Shown: in pieces, positions 36,181 to 45,963 of the stretch
Numbering within the stretch: position 1 is the first letter of the stretch
How the letters are laid out: each line of letters starts with the position of its first letter
DNA from: Clusia tigrina
Taxonomy: Eukaryota > Arthropoda > Insecta > Diptera > Clusiidae
DNA length: 64,000 nt
Reading direction: 5' to 3'
Assembly (NCBI GenBank): GCA_920105625.2
Contig: OV050032.1
Span: 129,925,810-129,989,809 of the forward strand
Made by a program: the position numbers and the translations under genes
Notes under the pieces: model-generated
What the model was told of the DNA's origin: nothing
Seen by the model: only the letters and a program-made list of their open reading frames with translations
The model's database searches: none

Positions 36181-36726
36181 TGTATCATGAAAGTCATGCA
36201 TACCATACGTATGCCTGCGATCGCTAAAGAACTAAATGCACCAGAGAAATGTGTAGTGCACGCGCAGCATGATCACACACACACTCACTCCACATGCTCA
36301 AACCTTTCCTCTATCCCAAAGCAATGCACTTAAAATAGGTCATGTGCAATTCGAACCTCAAAGGTATGCCGTAGGCAAGAATTGCACATTCATAATTTAT
36401 TGCTTGCATATGTGAATTTGATGACACATGGGATATTGGAAATACGGAATGAAAATGGAACGTTGATTGTAGCAAAATTGAATGGTAGAAATAAGTATAT
36501 AAGAGCGTAGTTGTAAGAATAAAGATCAGTTCTAAAAAGACAAATCTACTTTTTTGAACTCAGAGGAGCAGACCTTAGTCGCTTCACTAAAACATTTGGC
36601 TGCCTTAAGGCGCCGATATCCAAGTACGCAAGCTCTCGCGCAATCAAAAGATTAAATGAGCCCATTATCGTAGTAGGGTACTTTCTGTTAGGCAAACATA
36701 CTATATCACTGACCAATTATATTACA
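36181..36726 (+). repeat. 5' LTR of an mdg1/412-like gypsy element, 546 bp
   Basis: Begins TGTATCATGAAAGTCATGCA and ends CCAATTATATTACA. It contains a TATA-like TATATAAG near 36497 and AATAAAG near 36519. Compared with the 3' LTR at 44308-44852 I count about twelve differences, roughly 98 percent identity by eye. Both copies are preceded by AG, so the true start could be two bases earlier. I see no matching target duplication. Confidence 0.93.
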
Positions 36727-36744
36727 TGGCGATCCTGCCACACC
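36727..36744 (+). promoter_or_regulatory. Primer binding site
   Basis: TGGCGATCCTGCCACACC begins directly after the LTR. The leading TGG fits the complement of a tRNA CCA end; I cannot name the tRNA. Confidence 0.55.
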
Positions 36745-36838
36745 GCTCCTGATCTTGCTGACCAGACAGATTCCTGATTGTCCACACCGATCCTGATTTT
36801 CCTGCCATACCGCTGACCAAATAGCTAATTTTCCAGGG

Positions 36839-37369
36839 ATGAATGACGCGGAATTCCATGCTCTATTCGACAAAATATGCAACAGAGCGGCTAAACATCT
36901 GGAAGTTGTAAAATCAAAGGACGCAACCGTCAAGGAAACGCTGTACCCACTGGGAAGCGTAGTACCAGCACCACGGCTCCTGCATACTTTCTATAAACAA
37001 GCGGCCATCTTTAAAGAGGAACACGTGCCACACCCACAACCAGGGTCAAAAACTAACCATATCCGTTACATCCCATCAGGCTCATCTAAAGGTCCTAAGT
37101 CGATTACCCTCAATAAATACAGAAACAGACAAACAAAAAACTCTGAGATAAGACGAAGCTTGTGTCAAAGCCAAGAAAATAAGCCACGCAAGAGAGGGAA
37201 GAGAGCTGGCAAAAAGGTCCAAAACAGAACACAACTGAAGAAACTGTATCACGGTTACAATTTGCAACAGACAGTTGAAGAAAAAAAACGCTACAAAAAA
37301 GTCATAAATAAAATTCGTATAGATGAAAGCCGAGCAAGCGATTCTAAAGCCTCACCAGCCGCTAACTGA
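36839..37369 (+). CDS. Leader ORF1 of the mdg1/412-like element, basic protein
   Basis: A 176-codon frame 95 bp after the primer binding site. The N-terminus is acidic and helical (MNDAEFHALFDKICNRAAKH). The middle has a proline/serine-rich stretch with GSSKGPKSITLNKYRN, and the C-terminus is strongly basic (RKRGKRAGKKVQNRTQLKKL). No enzyme domain is recognised. Small ORFs before gag are known in mdg1/412-group elements. The basic tail suggests nucleic-acid binding, which is inference. Confidence 0.5.
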   Translation: MNDAEFHALFDKICNRAAKHLEVVKSKDATVKETLYPLGSVVPAPRLLHTFYKQAAIFKEEHVPHPQPGSKTNHIRYIPSGSSKGPKSITLNKYRNRQTKNSEIRRSLCQSQENKPRKRGKRAGKKVQNRTQLKKLYHGYNLQQTVEEKKRYKKVINKIRIDESRASDSKASPAAN

Positions 37370-37508
37370 TGCCGAAAAAATTAAGTTCTTGACATGGTTA
37401 TGGAAATCTATAGGCATTAACGGAACACCTACAGCTGCAGACTGGAATGATGGTGCAGTAAGAACTTTGGAAACCAGAACTATGACAAAGAAATACTGCC
37501 CGTTCTGA
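37323..37508 (+). CDS. Overlapping small leader ORF, unknown
   Basis: A 61-codon frame that overlaps the end of the preceding ORF by 47 bp in another frame: AILKPHQPLTDAEKIKFLTW, LWKSIGINGTPTAADWNDGA. It might be the continuation of that ORF after a frameshift or a separate short protein. No domain recognised. Confidence 0.3.
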   Translation: MKAEQAILKPHQPLTDAEKIKFLTWLWKSIGINGTPTAADWNDGAVRTLETRTMTKKYCPF

Positions 37509-37778
37509 TCTACAACCATATATATAAATCATTTAAATATTATATATAGATAAGAAAAAAATATATATATATATTAACTATAGATAAAATAAATCATTTT
37601 AAAAATTCAAATATGTTAAAATTATATAATGTAATATCAGTAACTCTAGATAAAATAAAACATTTAAATAATTAATATATGTTACAACTAATATAAGTAA
37701 ATCATTTAGTTATTTTTAATACTTTAATCAAATATATATATGATACAAATTAAATATTTGTAATTCTTAACTCCAAAC

Positions 37779-38024
37779 ATGGGAGGTACAAAATCCAAAA
37801 TAGAGAAGCATAGTGGAGATCCACAGGTTACAATCTTCAACACGCAGACTCAGCACTCTGACATATTAGAGGGACATGACACGAAACTCCTAATTATAAC
37901 TATTATAGTGGCACTAGAGTTAGGCATAACGCTACTGCAAATGTACAGAGAATATAATAGGAAACAGACAATGAAGGCAGCAAAATCTATATTTGACCTA
38001 ACTGAGATAGTGTCTAAAAAATAA
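37779..38024 (+). CDS. Small myristoylation-type membrane ORF before gag
   Basis: An 81-codon frame starting MGGTKSKIEKHSGDPQ, an N-terminal glycine/serine-lysine pattern that fits N-myristoylation. A hydrophobic stretch LLIITIIVALELGITLLQMY (about residues 36-55) could span a membrane. A basic tail (REYNRKQTMKAAKS) follows. The stop at 38022-38024 is only 3 bp before the gag ATG at 38028. A small ORF of this kind before gag is known in some insect gypsy elements, which may be a remnant of a membrane-targeting function. No function is assigned. Confidence 0.55.
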   Translation: MGGTKSKIEKHSGDPQVTIFNTQTQHSDILEGHDTKLLIITIIVALELGITLLQMYREYNRKQTMKAAKSIFDLTEIVSKK

Positions 38025-38027
38025 GTT

Positions 38028-39288
38028 ATGAGCCTCGCTACATTAGAAAAAATTGAGCAAATTGTTGGCATTTTAAAGAAAAACCCGAACAGAATATATA
38101 CTGAGAATTATATAACAGACTTACAGGCAACACTCAATATTCAGACTGCTTATTTTGAACTAGAGCTTAATCAAGCGCCCAGTTTAGAAAGAGACACATA
38201 TGTATCCAGGTTTAGTATATTAAGCGACTATATTAAGAAAATCATTAGCAGTCAACAGTTTATGAAAGAGGAAAAGCTAGCAAAATTAGAAATAACCGCG
38301 GAACAGTCATCAGAGCTCGCTATGACGTCTTTTAATATAATTGATTGCCTGAAGGCAATACCTGAATGCTCAGGCAAGCCTGAAGACTTGTCCAAGTTCA
38401 TAAGCTTAGTGAAAATTATGAAGACTTGTACCAACAACTAGTGAGAACATATTTTTCACACTAGTATTTAATACTAAACTCCCAGACAAAATTAAAAACA
38501 AATTAGAACTAGCGGGAGCAGACAATACAAAAACACTAATTTCAGAACTAAAAAATTTACTAAAACCGACAAAAACGACAAATTGTATATTAGACGATCT
38601 TTCGAAACTAATACAGAGTAGTACGACAATTTCTCGTTATGCAGAACAGATTGAGGAACTAATTTGTACTCTAAACAAGTTACAAACTACAGACACCTCT
38701 GCAGAAGTCAAGAAAGCAATCATAAATAATAACGATACAATAGCTTTCAATTCATTTAAAAGCGGTCTCACCAATATGTCAACAGTCCAAACAATTACAG
38801 CAAGCCGCAGCAAACAATTTAAAGAAGCGGTACAAATAGCTGAAGAATTTGAAAAACCGAACGAGGCTCGCATTTTGTCATATAGAAGTAACAATTATCG
38901 CGAACAAAAACAATACAACAATATGCCTCAACAAAACAGATACCGCAGCAATAATTTTAGTGTCAATAACCAACGAAGTCATTACCCTAATGGCAACGTC
39001 AGAAATTACTACAATAACAACAGACAACAAAATTCGAATAACACTGCTTACAGACGTAATTGGAGAAGCAACAACAACACAAACCGCTACAACAGTCAAC
39101 GTACTAATCAACAACCATACAGAAACAACAGCTACAACAACCAACGTACTGACCAGCAAACATACAGAAACAACAACAATAACAGAAGAAACTCCGGTCG
39201 AAATAGAATAATGTATATAGAAACCACTGCACAAGACACAGCTGATTGCATAAATCAGCAGGGAAACGACGACCTCCCCGCCTGCTAA
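38028..39288 (+). pseudogene. Gag of the mdg1/412-like element, one frameshift
   Basis: The first frame (38028-38441) is helical and includes IPECSGKPEDLSKFISLVKI, the start of the capsid-like domain, as in Gag of this group (IPxFxG...L..FI). A frame change near 38441-38470 leads to LVFNTKLPDKIKNKLELAGA, then a long piece to 39288 that ends in an Asn/Arg/Tyr-rich tail (YRSNNYREQKQYNN onward). No CCHC knuckle is present, and the basic Asn-rich tail takes its place. The tail contains near-repeats of the QRTNQQPYRNN type (39085-39180). Confidence 0.8.
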
Positions 39289-39302
39289 ATATACAAAATA
39301 AT

Positions 39303-39934
39303 ATGAGTGGTGCGGGGATAAACAGCAAAGAATTACCCAAAACAGCATTCACTATAAACACAGACCGACATATAGGACGTTTTGTCAAAATAAAATACAA
39401 GAACACATACATAAATTTTTTAGTAGATACTTTGCAGAAATTTCACTGCTAAAAATTGGTAGTATATGCGACGAAGATATTTTCAGCCAACATTCTTGTC
39501 TATTAACAGGAATTTCAAAAGAAAATGTTTACACTTTAGGTACATCAGAAATCTTACTAAAAATTCAGCAAGAAAACTTTAAACACACATTCCAAATTGT
39601 AGAAGATAGTTTTCCAGTCAAAGCCGATGGAATTTTAGGAGACGATTTTCTCTTAAAATTCGGCGGAAAGATAGACTACGAAACACTCACGTTACAATTT
39701 ACACTTAATAACACATTGTTAGTGCTTGATTTAGCAAGCAAAGTATTTTGTATCACCATACCACCAAGATGCGAGTTAATACACCCAATAAATGCGAACA
39801 TAACTGAAGACATGCTTGTATGCAATAACGAAATACAAACAGGCATATACTCGTATATAAGCAACACTATAATTCCAGCTAAAGGCATTAAACACATACG
39901 CATTTTGAACACAACACAACACAAGACACCATAG
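39303..39934 (+). pseudogene. Protease region of the mdg1/412-like element
   Basis: ELPKTAFTINTDRHIGRF precedes FLVDT, where the DTG active-site loop should follow; the frame breaks at this point (about 39425-39430). It then continues with AEISLLKIGSI and the second conserved motif ADGILGDDFLLKFGGKIDYE (about 39625-39680). A C-terminal hydrophobic part reaches 39934. The active-site Gly/Ala positions are disturbed by the shift, so the protease is probably dead. Confidence 0.7.
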
Positions 39935-39956
39935 AGTTAAACAAGCTAAAAATAGA

Positions 39957-41600
39957 ATGCAAACCCTTAAAAATTATTACATAGTAAACAGCATACAGAG
40001 CAATAGCACAAAAATATGGAACCAAATACAACCACTGCTACAATTTGACATGCAAGACACATTTGCAAAGGAGAGTATTGAGAAATTGTGTCAAGAATAC
40101 GCAGATATTTTCCACTTAGATGACGATGTCCTGACAGTCAACAATTTCTATGAACAACATTTAGAGGCAACAGATAAAAAACCGGTATACATAAAGAACT
40201 ACCGTTTGACACACACACACAGATGGAAAATATTAATGAGCAAGTAAAAAATCTGCTGAAACAACAAATAATTTAACATTCAATTAGTGCTTATAACTCA
40301 CCACTACTTGTTGTACCGAAAAAGAGTTCCGATGCTTCCTAACAGTGGAGATTAGTAGTAGATTACCGTCAATTAAATAAAAAGTTAGTGGATTTTAAAC
40401 TCCCAATCACAAGACTAGAAGACGTACTGGACAAAATAGGCAGGTCCAAATACTTTACAACCCTAGATATGACTAGCTCTTTCCATCAAATCCCTCTAGA
40501 TTACGAGTCAAGACATTTAACAGCATTTTCAACTGCTGATGGTCACTATCAGTTCAAAAGACTACCTTTTGGTCTAAAAATCTCTTCGAACAGCTTTCAG
40601 CGTATGCTAACTATCGCATTAGCAGGATTAGAGAGTAATGCTTTTCTTTACGTAGACGACATAACTCTTTTCGGTAAATCTATAAAACATCATAATGATA
40701 ATCTAGTAAAAATCTTTAAGCGATTAAGAAAGTACAATCTGAAATTAAATCCGAAAAAGTGTAATTTTTTGAAACCAGAAGCAATTTTTCTAGTTCACTT
40801 AGTTACCGCTAATGGAGTAACAGCTGATCTAGAAAAATGTAAAGTTGTAAACATATATCCAACTCCAAAAAATAAGGATGAAATCAAAAGATTCGTAGCT
40901 TTCTGTAATTATTACCGTCGCTTTATAAAGAATTTCGCGGAAATAGCTAAACCTTTAAATAACCTACAAAAGAAAAACACCGAATACATATGGACGGATG
41001 AATGTGAAGTAGCATTCAAGAAACTAAAAGAAAGTATAACTCACTCACCCGTACTTAGATACCCTGATTCCATGAAGAAGTCATATTGACCACTGATGCA
41101 TCCAATTATGCATTAGGTGCTATTTTATCACAAGGAACTATAGGAGAAGATCGACCAATAGCCTATGCTAGCAGAATTATTAGCCATTCATTGGGCTATT
41201 AATCATTTTCGACCATACTTATTTGGAACGAAATTCACAGTAGTAACAGATCATAGACCACTAGTATCACTGTTTACACACTACAACCCCTCATCTAGAA
41301 TGACTCGTATCCGATTAGACTTGATGGAATATGACTTTAAAACTATATACAAACAGGGAAAAATTAATACAAACGCCGATGCTTTGTCAAGAATAGAAAT
41401 AAATTCTGAAACATTAAAGGCAATGATACCCACAGTTATGGCTATCACAAGAAGCATGAAGAAAAAACAAACAGATGTAATCACTGAACAACCAGACAAG
41501 AGGAAAGCGCACCTCTATATATGGAACAGTACATCTTTGTCGGATATTAGAAATTTAAAACAGTTAAAGTGTCAAAATTTTAAAAGGGGATGAGCTCGGG
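39957..41600 (+). pseudogene. RT and RNase H of the mdg1/412-like element
   Basis: The N-terminal part (39957-40247) has KLCQEYADIFHLDDDVLTVNNFYEQHLEATDKKPVYIKNY. After short shifts come VDYRQLN and KLPITRLEDVLDKIGRSKYF, then TTLDMTSSFHQIPLDYESRH and HYQFKRLPFGLKISSNSFQR. The active site is NAFLYVDDITLFG (YVDD), followed by LKLNPKKCNFLKPEAIFL. RNase H starts LTTDASNYALGAILSQG near 41090-41140, breaks, and continues at 41165 with ELLAIHWAINHFRPYLFGTK and TVVTDHRPLVSLF, then INTNADALSRI. There are three or four lesions in all. Confidence 0.88.
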
Positions 41601-41689
41601 CGAAATACGCGTAGAAATAATAAAAGTTTGCCAAATATTACAGTCGACTATAAAAATATACTGATAGAGTTAAGAGAGCGATAATTCTG

Positions 41690-42681
41690 ACTTAGTCCTC
41701 GGTACGGTCATGAGGAAATTTACTCAATTTTTTATCAGTCATGGAATCGAGAAGATCGCTCTTTCAAAAGAGGATACTTTGTTAATCTTATTAATAAAGA
41801 TAATTTAAAGGCCTTATATAAGAAAATATTTATTGAGAATTTAGCTAAAGGACGGCAAACTCCTGCTATAATTTTATGTGTACCCCCACGTAATATAAAT
41901 GATATTGATGAGCAAAAGAAACTCATACATGATAATCATTGCACGCAAACATCCTGACATCCTGGAGTAAGAAGAACGTTATTAAAGTTAAAACAAAAAT
42001 ACATATGGAAAAATATGACAAAAATGGTGAAGACATACTAGTATATAAATAACTGCGAGATATGTGCAAAAAACAAAACAACAAAACCCATAAGAGAAAA
42101 GATGGTCATTACAGACACCCCATCGACAAGTTTCCAAATAGTAGAAATGGACACAGTATGACGACTCCGTATTTCAAACGGATATAAATACATTTTAACG
42201 CTTCAGTGCCAACTAACTAAATATATTGAAGCATATCCGATGTATACAAATAATCTTTAGAAGTTGCCAATACTTTACTAGAAAAATTCATACTAAAGTA
42301 TGGAGGTTTTCATACAATAAAGACAGATATGGGTAGAGAATTCGTGAACCAGGTATTTGACCATATGAGCAAAACGTTAGATTTTCAACATAAAACCACC
42401 ACCCCTTACCATCACCAAACACTAGGTAGCATAGAAAGAAATCATAGACTTCTCAATGAATACATACGCACCTCGACAGAAGAACAGAAATGGGAAAAGG
42501 GTTTACTTTACTATGTTTTCTCATATAATACCACACCACACGTCGACACAGGTTACTCACCTTTCGAACTCATATTTGGAAAATTGCCAAACATTCTAAC
42601 AGATAAACAAGTGATCAAAACAGTTAGTCCGATCAACACTAAAGAATACCTAAAGGAATTAAAAACGAGTAAAGAAGTCTG
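41690..42681 (+). pseudogene. Integrase of the mdg1/412-like element, interrupted
   Basis: The zinc-finger region is degenerate (ICAKNKTTKPIREKM near 42060-42105). The core includes VEMDTV with a stop (about 42145-42160), then YILTLQCQLTKYIEAYP, then TDMGREFVNQVFDHM (second aspartate, about 42325-42375). YHHQTLGSIERNHRLLNEYI follows, with the catalytic glutamate (about 42410-42465). The C-terminal domain begins after FELIFGKLPN and is cut at about 42682 by a non-coding repeat. It resumes at 43770. Confidence 0.8.
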
Positions 42682-43769
42682 AAGTCGGGTTAGACCGACT
42701 ACGAAATACCCTTTACCTTTTCTTGTGCGTGCGAGTTCAACAATGGGGATGTTTTCTTCATAAATCATCATTAGGAGCGCATTTACGGTAATTTTCGGTA
42801 GGGTACCTTGAAATGATTATATCGACCCCATTTCTTGTATATGGCTTTATAGGGTCCATATACGTACTAATATATAATTTCGTCCAAAAATATTATATAG
42901 GTCGTAAGTTATAATAATATGTGAATAGCGGGCGTGGCTGTAGAAATAACACGCCATATTTTGTGGGGTGTTTAATGTTAGTACCCGCAACATTCTTGTG
43001 AAATTTCGTTGATAAATATTTAATAGGAACACTGGAATGATTTTTGGCTAATTGTGGGCGTGGCAGTTCTAGTATGATCTCCATATTCTGCACACACACT
43101 ATTATGGACCCCATGTATATTTCTGCAAAGTTTTATTCCGCTGGCATCAATTCGAGCATAGGTAGGCTAATTTTAATTTTATACCCGAAAGTTCCCTATA
43201 TCAAAAGTGGGCGTGTCTTTTCTCTGATCAGCCCCATTTGTTGCAGATAGCTTTGTAATGTCCATATGCTCTGTCCCGTAAAATTTCGTCCGTAAATCTC
43301 TACCAGATCTTCAGTTAAAAATATTTGTTAATAGTGGGCGTGGCAGTTAATATATACCGCCCACTCTTTGCACAGTGTTTAGTGGGACCCACATCTCGAT
43401 AACTGCCAACATCAAGATTCCGTCAATTGGACCGAAGTTATAGTCATTTTAAAAAAGGTGAAAAAGGTTCCATATATGGGAGGTAGGCGTGGTCTTTGTC
43501 CAAATCGGCCCATATAGCAACCTGGTTCTGTATCTTTGACCAGACTATACTTTTGCAAAATTGCATTTAGATAGCTCTAACGGTGTAGAAAAAAAGTGGC
43601 CACAGACGGACAGACGGACGGACAAAATAAAAATTGCTTAGAAAGTGATTCTGATCATATCTGTATATATATGTCCCTACCTACCACGCCTCCTTCTTGA
43701 AATTCCAACCCCTCTCAAAAGCACAAAGTTAGTATACCCTAATTACTTTTTTTAAAGGTAAAGGGTATA
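42682..43769. mobile_element. Non-coding dispersed-repeat insertion with terminal hairpin and GTGGGCGTGG motifs
   Basis: The left end has a perfect 5-bp hairpin (GTCGGGTTAGACCGAC, 42684-42699). Near both ends are inverted copies of ATACCCTTTACCTTT (42706-42720) and AAAGGTAAAGGGTAT (43754-43768). Inside, GTGGGCGTGGC-like motifs occur near 42926, 43046, 43206 and 43333, with related forms elsewhere. Near 43612 there is GACGGACAGACGGACGGAC followed by CTGATCATATCTGTATATAT. This layout is familiar from non-autonomous repeats scattered in fly genomes. No coding was seen. It interrupts the integrase frame. Confidence 0.6.
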
Positions 43770-44035
43770 AACAGACTAGAAAATGCAAAAGATACTGCAA
43801 GACTTATACTCCAAAAAACAAAGGAGAAAAGAAAAATAAACTACGACAAAGGAACGAATAGTTCAAATTTTAATATAGGAGACTTAGTAATGCTAAGAAA
43901 TATGTGTAGGAAAAAGTTAGACAGCCCATACATAGGCCCAATTAAAATTATTAATAGACTAGGTGTAAATTCTCTAATAGATAAGAATGGAAAAGATATC
44001 TTAGTACATAATAACAATCTTAAGAAATATAAATA
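43770..44035 (+). pseudogene. Integrase C-terminal end of the mdg1/412-like element
   Basis: The frame continues with RLENAKDTARLILQKTKERR, NYDKGTNSSNFNIGDLVMLR and KLDSPYIGPIKIINRLGVNS, ending in a stop near 44033. The Y-I-G-P segment is the GPY/F-type motif of gypsy integrases. It completes the integrase split by the 42682-43769 insertion. Confidence 0.85.
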
Positions 44036-44200
44036 AGAAATATGTATAAGAAAAACTACACACATTAAGAAATACAAATAAAAAATATAAATAAGAAATA
44101 TATATAAGAAATACAAATAAGAAATATAAATAAGAAATATATATAAGAAAAATACAAATAAGTAATAAAAATATAAATAAGAGAAACTAAATATAGCCAT
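44036..44200. repeat. Degenerate tandem ATAAGAAATATA repeat
   Basis: Short units of the form ATAAGAAATATAAAT or ATAAGAAATACAAAT are repeated over about 150 bp between the integrase stop and the 3' LTR, with ATATATATAAG variants. Confidence 0.75.
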
Positions 44201-44307
44201 ATTGCATTGTAAAACCAAAACATAGCCAGGTACGAGTACATATAAAAAAAAAAAAACAATTTTTTCCGAAACAAACATTTTTTTTTCCCGGAGGATTAGT
44301 GGTGCAG

Positions 44308-44852
44308 TGTATCATGAAAGTCATGCATACCATACGTATGCCTGCGATCGTTAAAGAACTAAATGCACCAGAGAAATTTGTAGTGCACGCGCAGCATGAT
44401 CACACACACACTCACTCCACATGCTCAAACCTTTCCTCTATCCCAAAGCAATGCACTTAAAATAGGTCATGTGCAATTCGAACCTCAAAGGTCTGCCGTA
44501 GGCAAGAATTGCACATTCATAATTTATTGCTGCATATGTGAATTTGATGACACATGGGATATTGGAAATACGGAATGAAAATGGAACGTTGATTGTAGCA
44601 AAATTGAATGGTGGAAATAAGTATATAAGAGCGTAGTTGTAAGAATAAAAATCAGTTCTAAAAAGACAAATCTACTTGTTTGATCTCAGAGAAGCAGACC
44701 TTAGTCGCTTCACTAAAACATTTGGCTGCCTTAAGGCGCCGATATCCAAGTGCGCAAGCTCTCGCGCAATCAAAAGATTAAATGAGCCCATCATCGTCGT
44801 AGGGTACTTTCTGTTAGGCAAACATACTATATCACTGACCAATTATATTACA
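44308..44852 (+). repeat. 3' LTR of the mdg1/412-like element, 545 bp
   Basis: Direct counterpart of 36181-36726, with TGTATCATGAAAGTCATGCA at the start and CCAATTATATTACA at the end. Twelve or so substitutions plus a 1-bp deletion near 44530 separate the two. Upstream GGAGGATTAGTGGTG could be a weak polypurine tract. Confidence 0.93.
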
Positions 44853-45059
44853 CTTTTAGATAAACATCATTGTGCTGTATTGACAGTAACGTAGATGATC
44901 GATATTCACACTCTTGCTTCTTTATTCGTCAACTCTCAATCGTACAATGAATGTGTCTTATAAGGTAAGTAAAGTAACATATGGTGTACATGTAAAAGGT
45001 GAGTATGTATGAGAATTATAATATGGTGAGTATTTAATATATTAATGTAAATGAGAAGA

Positions 45060-45961
45060 CGTTAGGCTTAAATTCACAATACCTAACAATCATCCTTTAT
45101 ATTTTTTCACCATCGCTCGTGTAAGTGCAGATGGTTTTCCGACTCAGGAGCATGCAACGTAGAGTTGGCCATGCGATAAAACTGGATTTTTCAAATTTAT
45201 ACCGCACATTTCTAAAGATTGTCCTTGCGACTTATTGACGGTAATGGCGAATGCAAGATGAGCAAGGAATTGAAGATGCTTAAATTCAAATGCCACATCA
45301 AATGGAATCATTGGGATGCGAGGAATCAAACTGTCTTCGCCTTTGAATTTTCCATTCAAAATTGTTGCTTCTATCACATTTCTCAAGCCTTTACAAAGTT
45401 TTGCTTTGTTGATTTTGCGAAGTATAATAATCGGCGCTCCAATTTTTAGCTGCAATACGTATGGTGGTATTCCTGGCAAATCAAGTTCGGTGAAAAATTT
45501 TGTGGGATAATTCACCACCTTATCCTGATTCATGATGGTATCCACTGATATGAATGTGAATAATGGACCTATTTCTTTTCGAATAGCCTCCTTAAGAGGA
45601 ATGACATCTTTGTTATATCATGCCAGTATTGCTCGCTCGCATAACCAAGCATGATTTTTGTACTGTTGTGCTATGTTTGGGAACACGCTATGAATCAGTT
45701 CTTCTTTTGATTGAGTGAAACGGGAAAAATCGTTTGTTAGTGTTACCAAACTTTTATTCCTGTCGAATGGCATTGCACCATCCCCAATTTGCAACAATTC
45801 CGTTCAAATTCAGCTGCTGATGGATCGTTTTGAAATAGAACGCGTACTTTTGTTCTTAGTGTGAGTGTTCTTACATTTTTTCACAGAATTGAAGATTTCA
45901 TGATTTCATCGGCAGCAGTAGATTTAGGAATAACTGGTAACGTTTGTCTAAAGTCTCCATC
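45060..45961 (-). pseudogene. Helitron RepHel protein, C-terminal helicase part
   Basis: The frame at 45144-45545 reads GIPPYVLQLKIGAPIIILRK, CKGLRNVIEATILNGKFKGE, PRIPMIPFDVAFEFKHLQF, FAITVNKSQGQSLEMCGINL and SHGQLYVACS, the last motifs of the Pif1-like helicase of Helitrons. Upstream, 45546-45961 reads GDFRQTLPVIPKSTAADEI before frame changes and a stop. After LYVACS the usual last residues are degenerate (VGKPSALTRAMVKKYKG). The helicase unwinds DNA during rolling-circle transposition. The mariner at 45964-47223 separates it from the rest. Confidence 0.85.
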
Positions 45962-45963
45962 TA

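Noticed and set aside
38849..39412. Open frames on both strands overlapping the gag tail
   Set aside because: Shadows of the Asn-rich gag tail; the repetitive AAC/CAA codons keep other frames open.
43841..44278. Hydrophobic Tyr/Phe/Ile-rich frames on the minus strand
   Set aside because: Antisense of integrase end and of the ATAAGAAATATA simple repeat. No membrane-protein family is implied.
36181..44852. Target-site duplication of the mdg1/412-like element
   Set aside because: The bases before the 5' LTR (TTGTAG) and after the 3' LTR (CTTTTA) do not match; a duplication could have decayed, but it cannot be claimed.
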